Assembly (NCBI RefSeq): GCF_905220365.1
Contig: NC_061139.1
Coordinates: 10,315,001 to 10,379,000, forward strand
Direction: 5' to 3'
Source: Vanessa cardui
Taxonomy: Eukaryota; Arthropoda; Insecta; Lepidoptera; Nymphalidae
DNA: 64,000 bases
Shown piece by piece: positions 12,801-22,800 of this stretch. The notes beneath the pieces are model-generated. The model was not told the DNA's origin, did not search any database, and was given only the letters and a program-made list of their open reading frames with translations. The position numbers and the translations under genes are program-made. Within the stretch, counting starts at the first letter, position 1, and each line of letters opens with the position of its first letter.

Positions 12801-15129
12801 TTGGGCGGGAAGACAAATGATCAGGAGCATAAAGTAAGATCCGTTATTACTTCACAAACTAAAAGCTTTGGTAAATTGTACGTGAGCAACAAATATTAAT
12901 ATAAAAAATATATTTTACAGAGTAAATGTCCATTGGTAGTATAAGCACCATGTCACATTTGACTGCTTCAATTATTTTAGCTTTAATTGTATAAAACATA
13001 GCTAAACTAAGTGTTGAGTGCTAGTTCTTCTCGGCAAAATCTGCCTGAAGTGATCCCGTATAATGCATAACAAATTCCCAAAGGCAAGCAGTATTTTGGC
13101 TTGAACGACTTGAACTTACCTCAAAAATGTTTGAAGGGAAGGGAAACTTCGATAAAACGATTGATCTCTTTCAGCAGAAGCTGGCTGTGCCGTGGAAGGC
13201 AGTGTTCACGTCAGGGCCTTTCCTGGCTATTTTAGTGGCGCACGCTTGCTCGAACTGGGGCTGGTACATGCTGCTGATCGAATTGCCCTTTTACATGAAG
13301 CAAGTACTCAAGTTCAACATGACTGAGGTATTGCCTTTTTTTGTTACATCAGGTCAGTTCTTAGCATCGATTGAGATCTTAAATGAATTATAATGTTCTT
13401 TAATTTTTTTTTTGCTTATTCAACCAATACAAGACTTGAGCACTGTTGAGGATTATCATCAAATATTATCTGATTACATAATAAAAATTCCTGGTAAAAT
13501 TTTGGTCACGTCGTCCAATGACGAAAAAGCAAGTGTATCAAACTTCCGCAGCTTAGTAGAAAATCAATGTTATATGGATACACTTTGAGCAGTGTGGCAG
13601 TAGCTTTAAATACACATATACACAACCATTACATATACAAACGTTTAGTAAAATGTTAGAGGTACGGCGCATGTAAGAAATTCGAAATTTTTGTTACGTT
13701 GTGTATAACGGCAGATCATGTATTTCCCGCTACCCTGCAATTGTACTCTAGTCGAGATGTGAATATCATTCAAATAAAATCTAATAGAGTCCAGCTTAAT
13801 AACTTGTTGAAATTTACAAATTTCAGAATGCGGTGACAACAGCTCTGCCTTTCCTTTCGCTCTGGTTCTTCAGTATTGGTCTGAGTCGAGGCCTGGACTG
13901 GCTACGCAGTAGGGGGATCATCACTACCACCACCGCTAGGAAGATAGGCACATTGTTCGGTGAGAAGTGGGAATTGTTTCTTTTAATGGTATACTGTCTG
14001 GTAATGTAATGGTATTCTGGATTTGTAATACGTACTATAGGTGTTCCACAAGGTAAAACATTAGGACCATTTTTATTTTTGCTATATATAAATGATCATT
14101 TTTCGATTTCATAGAAATCTTTGTACTTTTTAAAAATATACTGATATTAAATTATCATATACAAAAATTTTTATACAAAAAAATAGATTATAATCATTAG
14201 AGAGCACAAAATGTTTAATACATGACACTAATATAACGAAATAAAAGCTGTGGTCAGCGTGTCAGGCTCGCTAAAGCGTGCGTGTGCGCAGCGTCGCTGG
14301 TGCCGGCGGCGTGCCTGCTGGGCTTGAGTTTCGTGCGCTGCGCGCGCGCGGCGGCCGTAGCGCTGACGGCGCTCGGCGTCACGGCCATCGGCGGCATGTT
14401 CTGCGGTTTCCTCTCCAACCACATCGACATCGCGCCCAACTTCGCCGGTACGTCACTACCTACATAAGTATCTATCGACAAATCAATGGTCAGTAGCGCT
14501 AGACTTTGTATCGTTGTTTGGACTTAGAACTATAAGATAGTGTTTTTAATTTATGCACTCTATTTATTTACTAAAATATATAACTGTTCTCATATTTTTT
14601 CAACACTGACAAAAATTGTCCGGTGTGTTATACAATACAAGAAAGTCACTTTAAATTTACATACGAAGCGAAACATTATGTCAGTCAAGGTATGTTATAA
14701 TCTGTGTTATTTTTTCAGGCACACTAATGGCTATAACCAACACTGTTGCAACCATACCTGGTATCGTCGTACCCATTTTCGTAGGAGTCTTAACTCACGG
14801 CAATGTAAGTTAATTTTTACTATAAATTTTTGGTCCTTCGAGCCGGATTACGAAACTTAAACCCAATTGGTTTATCCGTTTTGTCCTTTGTTAATATTGT
14901 TTAATTATTAAAATATTCTTAAATAGATTATATCATTGAGTTTTTCCTTAAATTGCAGCAAACCATTTCGGCTTGGCGTATCATCTTCTTCGTTACGATT
15001 GCTTTGTACGCAGTGGAAATTATTGTCTACACAGTTTTCGGTTCAGGCGAAGAACAGTCTTGGAATAAAGTGCCGGAAGTTCCTGAAAAACCGGAGGGTA
15101 AACCGTTGAAAAACGAAGAAAGTGTTTGA
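861..15129 (+). CDS. SLC17-type major facilitator (sialin / phosphate cotransporter-like), 500 aa, 11 exons
   Basis: Exons: 861-894, 4206-4420, 7240-7330, 7503-7651, 11822-11969, 12667-12833, 13175-13327, 13827-13959, 14292-14447, 14719-14804, 14959-15129. All introns are GT-AG and all phases agree, giving 500 residues and a TGA stop. The product reads as an SLC17 anion transporter of the major facilitator superfamily: a first membrane helix followed by KVNLSVAMVGMLNHT, then LWSSEIQGIVLSCYFWGY, RVGEGIGGGVTFPAMHVLLSKW and later helices, ending in a polar acidic tail. The loop after helix 1 has several N-glycosylation sequons (NHT, NFT, NST), as expected for an extracytoplasmic loop. Insect members are usually named sialin-like or putative inorganic phosphate cotransporters; the substrate cannot be told from sequence. 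Exon 1 encodes only 11 residues. Intron 4 is enlarged by a complete pogo/Tigger-like transposon, and other introns hold SINEs, a hAT MITE and a reverse-transcriptase scrap. Confidence 0.93.
1696..1979. mobile_element. hAT-like MITE with perfect 8 bp target-site duplication
   Basis: 284 bp non-autonomous element. It starts CAGGGCCGTATTTAGG and ends with the inverted, diverged counterpart (reverse complement CAGAGTCGGATTTTAAGG). It is flanked on both sides by the identical 8-mer TCTAGATG (1688-1695 and 1980-1987). Short CAG-starting terminal repeats with an 8 bp duplication are the signature of the hAT superfamily. No coding capacity. Confidence 0.85.
3700..3810 (+). repeat. Fragment of a lepidopteran Helitron-like dispersed repeat
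   Basis: The core phrase (aaacggattcgaatgaaacttggtat and on) corresponds to the conserved segment of the element also seen at 54826-55010 and, reversed, at 60175-60370. Ends are unclear, and the class assignment rests on general knowledge of lepidopteran repeats. Confidence 0.4.
3940..4092 (-). repeat. LINE 3'-end fragment
   Basis: A segment reading ttcaagtaggcttttacaag followed by accaccggttcggaaagtag. It matches 48598-48772 (opposite orientation, with a tgattt-repeat tail) and 61378-61545 (same orientation). The shared sequence and repeat tail fit the 3' untranslated end of a truncated non-LTR retrotransposon. Clade not assigned. Confidence 0.6.
4439..4746 (+). repeat. SINE, full-length-like copy (family A)
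   Basis: About 300 bp. It starts ggttagaacgcgtgcatctt, has a pol III B-box-like ggttcaaac, a central gaaggaaaacatcgtgaggaa and a 3' end acaggctgttgttgttgttg. The same body recurs at 12410, 22312, 47108, 47820, 56918, 61850 and the right edge. It starts only about 18 bp after the donor of exon 2. Near its 3' end a short inverted stretch (ctttagcctgggctaaag) forms a hairpin not seen in the other copies. Confidence 0.75.
5410..5680. repeat. Cluster of short CG-capped hairpins
   Basis: Several imperfect dyads with related arms lie within 270 bp: cgaggtctaataggcctcg (5429-5447), a weaker one near 5526-5552, acggtctaataatccccgt (about 5609-5627) and acgaggtcataaacaccccgt (about 5645-5665). They probably belong to a degenerate transposon end. 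No open frame; family not recognised. Confidence 0.45.
6262..6380 (-). repeat. tRNA-derived SINE head
   Basis: Read on the minus strand it starts aacgacctccgtggttgagt, with an A-box-like TGGTTGAGTAGTGG (6355-6368) and a consensus B-box GGTTCGATTTCC (6303-6314), then a short T-rich tail. This matches the tRNA-like head of a SINE common in butterflies (Metulj-type, by recollection). It is not a working tRNA gene: no cloverleaf with a mature acceptor end is present. Confidence 0.7.
7734..10341 (+). mobile_element. Complete pogo/Tigger-like DNA transposon
   Basis: 2608 bp in intron 4 of the SLC17-like gene, flanked by TA on both sides (7732-7733 and 10342-10343), the target duplication of the Tc1/mariner/pogo group. 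The ends are imperfect inverted repeats: left GGGGAGTGTGGGGTAAACGC, right (reverse complement) GGGGAAAGTGGGGGAAATAC; about 19 of the first 24 positions agree. Variants of GGGGTAAANNCGAAC recur inside both ends (near 7742, 7757, 8099, 8122, 10120, 10143, 10316), probably as transposase binding sites. It carries one intact gene. It sits about 80 bp after the exon 4 donor, same sense as the host gene. Confidence 0.88.
8200..10083 (+). CDS. pogo/Tigger-like transposase with C-terminal PHD-like zinc finger, 627 aa
   Basis: Intact single-exon frame. The ATG at 8200 was chosen; an upstream in-frame TTG at 8191 adds only three residues. Order: psq-type helix-turn-helix (about residues 10-55), CENP-B/Tc5-type second helix-turn-helix (about 60-145), DDE domain with FNVDETG (D178), LLILDNHESH (D287) and LQPLD (D323), a DD35D spacing typical of pogo/Tigger. 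A long Lys/Glu/Asn/Gln-rich linker (about 390-575) follows, then a C-terminal Cys/His cluster (CIFC...CYVCGQW..HEHC...CDLC) resembling a PHD finger. Expected to bind the element's ends and cut and paste it at TA. No stop or frameshift, so it may be active or recently so. The ttgttccag just before the ATG could also be a splice acceptor of a 5' UTR intron. Confidence 0.9.
   Translation: MPRNYKRKTVTKYSLEDLKKAVNDAQTNKLSISKASQTYNVPKTTIFDHLKKPVIKLPIAGRKTLFTGEQEAELVDYIIKCSKLYYGLTIKKIRQIAYQYAEINKLPHNFDRVKKLGGKDWYYSFMKRHPSLSLRTPEATSLNRITAFNETEVQVFYDHLKAIQEKYHIQPDKMFNVDETGISTVQKNRKIVAVRGQKQVGKATSAERGSTTTVVCAFSAAGQYIPPFFIFKRKRMNPLLLKGSNPNMIGAVSDSGWINESLFVDWLHHFISYAKPSKEDPVLLILDNHESHISLDAYSLCREHGIIMLTLPPHTSHKLQPLDLTYFGPIKTAYNQECENHMADRFGQPITQYDVVELFTNAFNRCSNLQKAASGFRSAGIYPLRPIEFDPIDPNISQNSAQTTINPPQNIDTNTQLSNNQETEVQQVPNSDTTAVTQVHNIEDFNVQASDAGLTKSQIENTSTQEIHLSEIVELPVISPKVSKRNIRKKKSTILTSTPIKEQLEEKENRKRAKAEESKEKPKKETNKGSQIKRLKRSDKKPLNKEIKGILKNFNNIKEFNYASQNTREKGEKERNEDFFCIFCEEKYIDPPVEDWIMCYVCGQWAHEHCTDGQSTSAGYKCDLCRY
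10344..11821 (+). other. Rest of intron 4 of the SLC17-like gene
   Basis: 1.5 kb AT-rich sequence between the transposon and exon 5. No supported gene; the short open frames here do not resemble a known family. Confidence 0.6.
11985..12292 (+). repeat. Short interspersed element (family B), full-length-like
   Basis: About 300 bp, starting after a T-run with atggtataggttggcagacg and ending cttgcacaaagccctaccac. Near-identical copies lie at 36478 (3' truncated), 56081 and 62565 (reverse), with a diverged one at 58560. It begins only about 15 bp past the donor of exon 5 (11970). No coding capacity; family name not assigned. Confidence 0.75.
12410..12560 (-). repeat. SINE family A, reversed 5'-truncated copy
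   Basis: The reverse complement contains the gaggaaacc, tctaatttc, ggaatatg.tcc and gaggggg landmarks of the family A SINE. Diverged. Lies in intron 5 of the SLC17-like gene, just after the family B element. Confidence 0.6.
14037..14099 (+). pseudogene. Reverse-transcriptase scrap of a non-LTR retrotransposon
   Basis: 63 bp translate to IGVPQGKTLGPFLFLLYIND, the conserved reverse-transcriptase block that in intact elements reads GVPQGS.LGP.LFL.YINDL. The frame closes or loses similarity on both sides, so this is a relic in intron 8 of the SLC17-like gene. Confidence 0.7.
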
Positions 15130-16849
15130 GATGGATGAAATCTAAACTTTTTAATGTAATGCTAAAAACAATGCTTAAATTTATACAATCGTTACATTGA
15201 TGAAAGGTTTAGTTCAACTTAAAAATTTTGTAAGTAAATGCATAATAGATAACAAAATGTATAACAAGAAACAGCACTTGTTATATTGGTTTCGTAAAAT
15301 ATGATTAACAAATATTAATTTCACTGTGATTCTTCTTTTTGTACGGGTCATTCATTCATTAAGGGAAACAAGAACATAGTTTATTTGTAAGAATTTCAAG
15401 AAAGTAAGGACACAGATATATATAGACAGTTGAAAAATCCCAATAAGTTTTTGATGTTTTATTCCATGATTATAAAAAAGTGATGAAAAGTTAAGCTACC
15501 TTTGGTCTCTCTAATAGCAACACTAACAAGTAAACAAAAGTATATAATAAGGAATTGACTGATAATATCATATCTGCAAATTATATTTTTTTTATCAAAT
15601 GAAAGTACATTTCATACAATTATATAAACCAATTTACAGGAAGCAATATAAAAAAAAAAAAAAAACAAATTTATATTCTGTAAAAACTTAACTAATATTC
15701 ATATAGGTAAACATTATAATTAAGACCAATTATTTATAAATATGTCTTTAAATGGGCATATGTATATTTAATTCCTACTACTATACTGAGTACAATGTTA
15801 ATTATAAACTGTAGTACTCGTAACATCTAATTGTATACAATGGTACTTATATTCATTGTTCTAAATGCAATTATCAATGCTCATAATTATTATAATTATA
15901 AGTGTTTTGTTAGTACTTATTATATAATTCCAACGCACTGTGAAACTCATTTTGTGAGACTGGAATCTAACTGATTTTTCTTAGCCAATTAAATTACATA
16001 TGAATTAAGAAATAAAAACAACTGTTATTATGAAAAATATATATTGTAATTGATATTATTAGATGTAAGTTTTACTCGTGCCATTGTGTCGATATATATT
16101 TTTAAATGTTAGTCTAAGACTGCCAAAAGGGAATTTAATCTACATCTACTTTTGTCTATGTACTTATGTTTTTTTTTTTGTAAGCAATGTCAAATCACAG
16201 ACAAGTCGTAATTTTTTTTAGATTTAAAAACGCCTAGCTTTAAGTACATTATATTTGATCTTTATCTCATTTATCTAGATACGCGGTAGCGTTCAAGACA
16301 AGTTCAATATTTAATTATTTCTTTGACAATCCAAGTTTCACAAAAAACGATTTAGTCGTGAATAATAATTAAAAATGTTTTTTTTAAAGCCTGGGCTAAA
16401 TCAACATAATTATTAAGTATATATTTTTTTAAATGTACTTATTTATAGTTAGCTATAGTTTTTTTAATAAGAAAATGAGCCAATAATCTCTTTTAGCTTA
16501 ATATTATTTAAAAAGAGAAAAACTGAATAAATAATATATTTTTGTATTGTTGCATTTTAATAATATAATAAAAAAGTAAAAATATGTGTAGCTTTTTTAA
16601 AATGTATGTTTAATAATGATTTTATATTGTATTTCTAATTATTTTGTGCTTACCAAAGACACTTTATTGTACTTAATAAATGTAATCATTAATTTTATTG
16701 TATTATTTCAATCAGCACAAGATTAGATATATGTCAAATAAAAAAAAAAGTATAATTGACAAATACATTGTTTCTTAAATTCAAAAATCGAATTACAAAT
16801 ATTTTTTGGGTCATGGTTTATAAAAAAAAATGCAATAACTATTCAAATC
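15130..16849. other. Convergent 3' region between the SLC17-like gene and NSUN4
   Basis: 1.7 kb of very AT-rich DNA holding the 3' UTR of the plus-strand gene. AATAAA hexamers on the plus strand occur near 16009, 16522 and 16676; none lies close to the stop at 15129, so the 3' UTR may be long and may run up to the NSUN4 terminator. No gene. Confidence 0.55.
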
Positions 16850-16855
16850 TTTATT
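16850..16855 (-). terminator. Poly(A) signal of NSUN4
   Basis: AATAAA on the minus strand (TTTATT on plus) starts 23 bp past the NSUN4 stop codon, in an AT-rich stretch. The very short 3' UTR fits the tight convergent layout. Confidence 0.6.
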
Positions 16856-16877
16856 TACAAAGTTACTAATTTAGTGG

Positions 16878-19800
16878 TCACTTTAATCTAACAAGTCGTG
16901 ATATGTAGGCGGGGCCGAAGTTGGCGGCGATGTCGGGAACCACTAGTTGCCCGTACTTTGGTCGCGCTGCTCCCGTGCCAAGGCACAAAGTACTACTCAG
17001 AGCACTGAATGGTTTTGTCAAGTCTCTGAAATATCGTATGAAATAATATTTGTAATTTTTAAACTTGCAAAAGAACTTATATTCAACATTTGAGTTCATT
17101 TATGTTTGCTAATAGATGCATTTATTTTAACAAATAGATGACGACTTTGGCCATCGTAATTCTGTGGTGAGCACGTCAGTTAGGAAGTTTAATCATGAAT
17201 TTTTAAACAGAAAATGTTTCATCTAAATCGTTGCAGTATTGCGTGATACAATAAACAAACAGACAACAACATTATTTAATAATATAGATTCAATTTTTAA
17301 TCATCACTGCGTTATCATTTAAACAATCGTACATTCAATACCACTACATGAAAAACTACACTGCACCTTATAGCTTAACAAACTGACAGGAGTTTAAGAA
17401 ACTCAAGCTTCGGGTTTTTTTATTGATTCAAAGCGGAGTTTATTAGAGCTGTGAATGTGTATCGTGAGGCTCACCGCACGGTGGCGACGAGCGCGTGTTC
17501 GCGGAAGGCGCGCTGCAGTGCTGCGTGCACGACGCCGTCGTTCTGCGCCGGACTGAGCGCGCACGTGCAGTACACTACCGCGCCGCCCACGCGCGCCAGT
17601 CGCAGCGCGTTGCTGCGCGAATCCCATACATTTGTATCGTTATTATTATTGGTCGAGACAGGGATTACCTCGTTGGTGAATTGGAGATCGGATGGATAGA
17701 AAGTTATTTTGTTATTTGGACAAAAATTAATAGCCCCAATCCTAGAAGTTGGAAGTGAGGACTATCGCGTGCCTCAGAAACCAGGTAAGGCTATTGGTCC
17801 TGCGCCTGAATCTCTTTTGATTCTGCGATTAAATCGAATTGTGAGAGTGACACAATAGAGAGTGCACAGTAATTGTGGAAATGTTTGTCCACTACTTATA
17901 CGTTCAAATCCTTTCTTCTGTTGACGCTATAGACTCCAAAGCAATGGATGCCATCCTCGGAGTAGACAAATTCAATTCAATGAGACTTATAATATTATCT
18001 TTTGGCTGTGCCCTGAGATCAAAAGTGGACACTGTTAACAATCCTACATTTCGGAATGCACGTTCGGAGTATGGGAAAATTGAGAACCCCATCGGAGTAT
18101 GAGAAAGTTGAGAAACTTACACCAGTAGCTGTGTTTGGACCTCCGGGATGTTCAGCCTCTCCTTAACACGATCCGGTCGAAATATATTGTTCTCGTCCTC
18201 CGTAACAGAATGTCTGTCTGTTGTGCAAGGCACATCTACTAAAACCTGAAAACAAAATAAATACATAAAGTTCCAAATCAACAAATTTAAGAAAACTTAC
18301 GTACATTTTGATTTTTATATAATTTTACAGTTTATTTTTCACTACCGATAATACCCTGTCATTCAAGTTGTATAGCAATTAGCCCTAGTTCAATTTCAAA
18401 GCTGTTAATTATTATTCTTATTTTGTTATTGAAAAAGGCACATAGACAGTTGCTAACCTTATCAAAGCCGAAATCGTCGGTGAGGAACCGTCCGTCAACT
18501 CGCGATAACAAAACCCGTTCTTGCCATTTGTTGCCATTCTCGTAGTCTAAAAGGTAGTCGCGGAATATTCGATGTATTCTGCAACAAAAAAGACGATTTT
18601 GTTACAACTTACTGCATTACGACTAATTTTTACCCTTGGTTTAGAATGCAGGTTGTTATGAATAGACATACATGACTTTGTTGTATACGCAATTACATGT
18701 ATTCCTTTTTTATTAAAACGGACGCGTCGTTGCAGAGCAGCACGTCGGGCAGCAGCGTCTGCAGCGCCGTGAGCGCCTTGCCGCCGGCGACACTAGGTAG
18801 AGCGAGTAGAGCGAGTAGAGCGCACCTGTTGGAGCGCGACACGGACGCGTCGTTGCAGAGCAGCACGTCGGGCAGCAGCGTCTGCAGCGCCGTGAGCGCC
18901 TTGCCGCCGGCGACACTAGGTAGAGCGAGTAGAGCGAGTAGAGCGCACCTGTTGGAGCGCGACACGGACGCGTCGTTGCAGAGCAGCACGTCGGGCAGCA
19001 GCGTCTGCAGCGCCGTGAGCGCCTTGCCGCCGGCGACACTAGGTAGAGCGAGTAGAGCGAGTAGAGCGCACCTGTTGGAGCGCGACACGGACGCGTCGTT
19101 GCAGAGCAGCACGTCGGGCAGCAGCGTCTGCAGCGCCGTGAGCGCCTTGCCGCCGGCGACACTAGGTAGAGCGAGTAGAGCGAGTAGAGCGCACCTGTTG
19201 GAGCGCGACACGGACGCGTCGTTGCAGAGCAGCACGTCGGGCAGCAGCGTCTGCAGCGCCGTGAGCGCCTTGCCGCCGGCGACACTAGGTAGAGCGAGTA
19301 GAGCGAGTAGAGCGAGTAGAGCGAGTAGAGCGCACCTGTTGGAGCGCGACACGGACGCGTCGTTGCAGAGCAGCACGTCGGGCAGCAGCGTCTGCAGCGC
19401 CGTGAGCGCCTTGCCGCCGGCGACACTAGGTAGAGCGAGTAGAGCGAGTAGAGCGCACCTGTTGGAGCGCGACACGGACGCGTCGTTGCAGAGCAGCACG
19501 TCGGGCAGCAGCGTCTGCAGCGCCGTGAGCGCCTTGCCGCCGGCGACACTAGGTAGAGCGAGTAGAGCGAGTAGAGCGCACCTGTTGGAGCGCGACACGG
19601 ACGCGTCGTTGCAGAGCAGCACGTCGGGCAGCAGCGTCTGCAGCGCCGTGAGCGCCTTGCCGCCGGCGACACTAGGTAGAGCGAGTAGAGCGCACCTGTT
19701 GGAGCGCGACACGGACGCGTCGTTGCAGAGCAGCACGTCGGGCAGCAGCGTCTGCAGCGCCGTGAGCGCCTTGCCGCCGGCGACACTAGGTAGAGCGAGT

Positions 19801-22800
19801 AGAGCGAGTAGAGCGCACCTGTTGGAGCGCGACACGGACGCGTCGTTGCAGAGCAGCACGTCGGGCAGCAGCGTCTGCAGCGCCGTGAGCGCCTTGCCGC
19901 CGGCGACACTAGGTAGAGCGAGTAGAGCGCACCTGTTGGAGCGCGACACGGACGCGTCGTTGCAGAGCAGCACGTCGGGCAGCAGCGTCTGCAGCGCCGT
20001 GAGCGCCTTGCCGCCGGCGACACTAGGTAGAGCGAGTAGAGCGAGTAGAGCGCACCTGTTGGAGCGCGACACGGACGCGTCGTTGCAGAGCAGCACGTCG
20101 GGCAGCAGCGTCTGCAGCGCCGTGAGCGCCTTGCCGCCGGCGACACTAGGTAGAGCGAGTAGAGCGAGTAGAGCGCACCTGTTGGAGCGCGACACGGACG
20201 CGTCGTTGCAGAGCAGCACGTCGGGCAGCAGCGTCTGCAGCGCCGTGAGCGCCTTGCCGCCGGCGACACTAGGTAGAGCGAGTAGAGCGAGTAGAGCGCA
20301 CCTGTTGGAGCGCGACACGGACGCGTCGTTGCAGAGCAGCACGTCGGGCAGCAGCGTCTGCAGCGCCGTGAGCGCCTTGCCGCCGGCGACACTAGGTAGA
20401 GCGAGTAGAGCGAGTAGAGCGAGTAGAGCGCACCTGTTGGAGCGCGACACGGACGCGTCGTTGCAGAGCAGCACGTCGGGCAGCAGCGTCTGCAGCGCCG
20501 TGAGCGCCTTGCCGCCGGCGGCACTAGGTAGAGCGAGTAGAGCGAGTAGAGCGCACCTGTTGGAGCGCGACACGGACGCGTCGTTGCAGAGCAGCACGTC
20601 GGGCAGCAGCGTCTGCAGCGCCGTGAGCGCCTTGCCGCCGGCGACACTAGGTAGAGCGAGTAGAGCGAGTAGAGCGCACCTGTTGGAGCGCGACACGGAC
20701 GCGTCGTTGCAGAGCAGCACGTCGGGCAGCAGCGTCTGCAGCGCCGTGAGCGCCTTGCCGCCGGCGACACTAGGTAGAGCGAGTAGAGCGAGTAGAGCGC
20801 ACCTGTTGGAGCGCGACACGGACGCGTCGTTGCAGAGCAGCACGTCGGGCAGCAGCGTCTGCAGCGCCGTGAGCGCCTTGCCGCCGGCGACACTAGGTAG
20901 AGCGAGTAGAGCGAGTAGAGCGCACCTGTTGGAGCGCGACACGGACGCGTCGTTGCAGAGCAGCACGTCGGGCAGCAGCGTCTGCAGCGCCGTGAGCGCC
21001 TTGCCGCCGGCGACACTAGGTAGAGCGAGTAGAGCGAGTAGAGCGAGTAGAGCGCACCTGTTGGAGCGCGACACGGACGCGTCGTTGCAGAGCAGCACGT
21101 CGGGCAGCAGCGTCTGCAGCGCCGTGAGCGCCTTGCCGCCGGCGACACTAGGTAGAGCGAGTAGAGCGAGTAGAGCGAGTAGAGCGCACCTGTTGGAGCG
21201 CGACACGGACGCGTCGTTGCAGAGCAGCACGTCGGGCAGCAGCGTCTGCAGCGCCGTGAGCGCCTTGCCGCCGGCGACACTAGGTAGAGCGAGTAGAGCG
21301 AGTAGAGCGAGTAGAGCGCACCTGTTGGAGCGCGACACGGACGCGTCGTTGCAGAGCAGCACGTCGGGCAGCAGCGTCTGCAGCGCCGTGAGCGCCTTGC
21401 CGCCGGGCGCCGCGCAGAGGTCGAGCGCGCGCTCGCCGCCGCGCAGGCACAGCGCCAGCACGCCCAGCACGCTGGCGCCGTCCATGGGGTAGTAGTTGAA
21501 CACTCCTAGAAAAACCCAGAACATGAAGGACCCAGCTCATTTGGTTGAAGCATTTTATTGTTTTGTAGTATGGTTTATTCATCATCAAATCTTACCTGTT
21601 TTACATCTCTTTGGCTCAGGAAACTTCTCATATTCGCTATTCATTTCGTACGTCATCACTTTTAAATGTTCTGGATATTCAAATTCTGTCTCTGGTTCAA
21701 TGATGAGTGGAAAATCTGTGTCTCCTACAAAACAATATTATATTAAATTATAAATTTCGATTTAAATATTTATTATTGTATTGTAGTATTGACAATGTAC
21801 TTATTTTAAAAATCCATATTTTTAAAGATAATTAGTAAATGATTATTGTTGTGTACTTAATTTTAATGAAATTCTACCACATATGTATCCACCAACAAGA
21901 TGTGAAACAGTGTGGTGGAATAATCTCCAACCCTTCACCTTAAAGAGAGAAGAGGATAAGACCTCCTGTCACCTTAAAAAAGCAATGAGATATGAATTCA
22001 ATGATGTATGATAACTTATGTAAGACTATAATATCCCAAACTTACTATTAGCATACAGTGAATAATGCATGGACTCCGGCACCCAATCATCAAGTCCTTT
22101 AATCTTCGTTGCGGGCACATACTGGTATAACGCTTCTGAAGACAGACCCATTGATGGCTGAATAATACGAGAGTGGTCTATCTGTGCTTCCTCTATTGCT
22201 TTGTTCAGGGTGTATGCTGATTTTGAACTAAAAGGAAAATATACAATTGATTAATAATTAATAATATTTATTTATTCAAAAAACCAAAATGGCTGAAATG
22301 CATCTTGTGTCAGTGAAAGAAAACCTGCATGTGTCTAATTTCTTAGCTAATTCTGGTACACGTGTATTCCACCAATTAGCATTAGAGCAGGGTGGTGGAT
22401 AATATTCCAAACCTTCTCCTCAAAGGGAGAGGAGGCCTTAGCCCAGCAGTGGGAAATTTACAGGCTGTTCTTAATGCTGTTATACTTAAAAACTTTGTTA
22501 AACTTTGTAAATTGTTATGTTTAAAAACAATCAAATGTGTACTTACATTTCTTCTTTGTTTTCTTTTTCCTTTTTGTCTGTTTGTAGTATCCTGTTATCA
22601 CTTAATTCTAGTTTGTCTGGTAGATTTTCACCTTGCGGATAAACTTTCGCTATTTCCTCGCTTTGTAATTTAGCTAAATAGTCATCTAAATTATTATTAT
22701 GGCTGTTATCTCCTTCTGTCTGTTCTTGTGGTGAATATTGATCATGAAACGTCTTTTGCACGGACATCAATTTCTTGAGGCAATGAGCACCTTAAATTTA

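Noticed and set aside
18697..21406. CRISPR-like array
   Set aside because: Regular repeats, but the spacers are near-identical minisatellite, units derive from an exon, and the genome is eukaryotic.
18693..21524. Minus-strand 943-codon and plus-strand 931-codon repeat proteins
   Set aside because: They are products of the in-frame tandem array; only the NSUN4 exon segment is coding by homology, and the plus frame is antisense to it.
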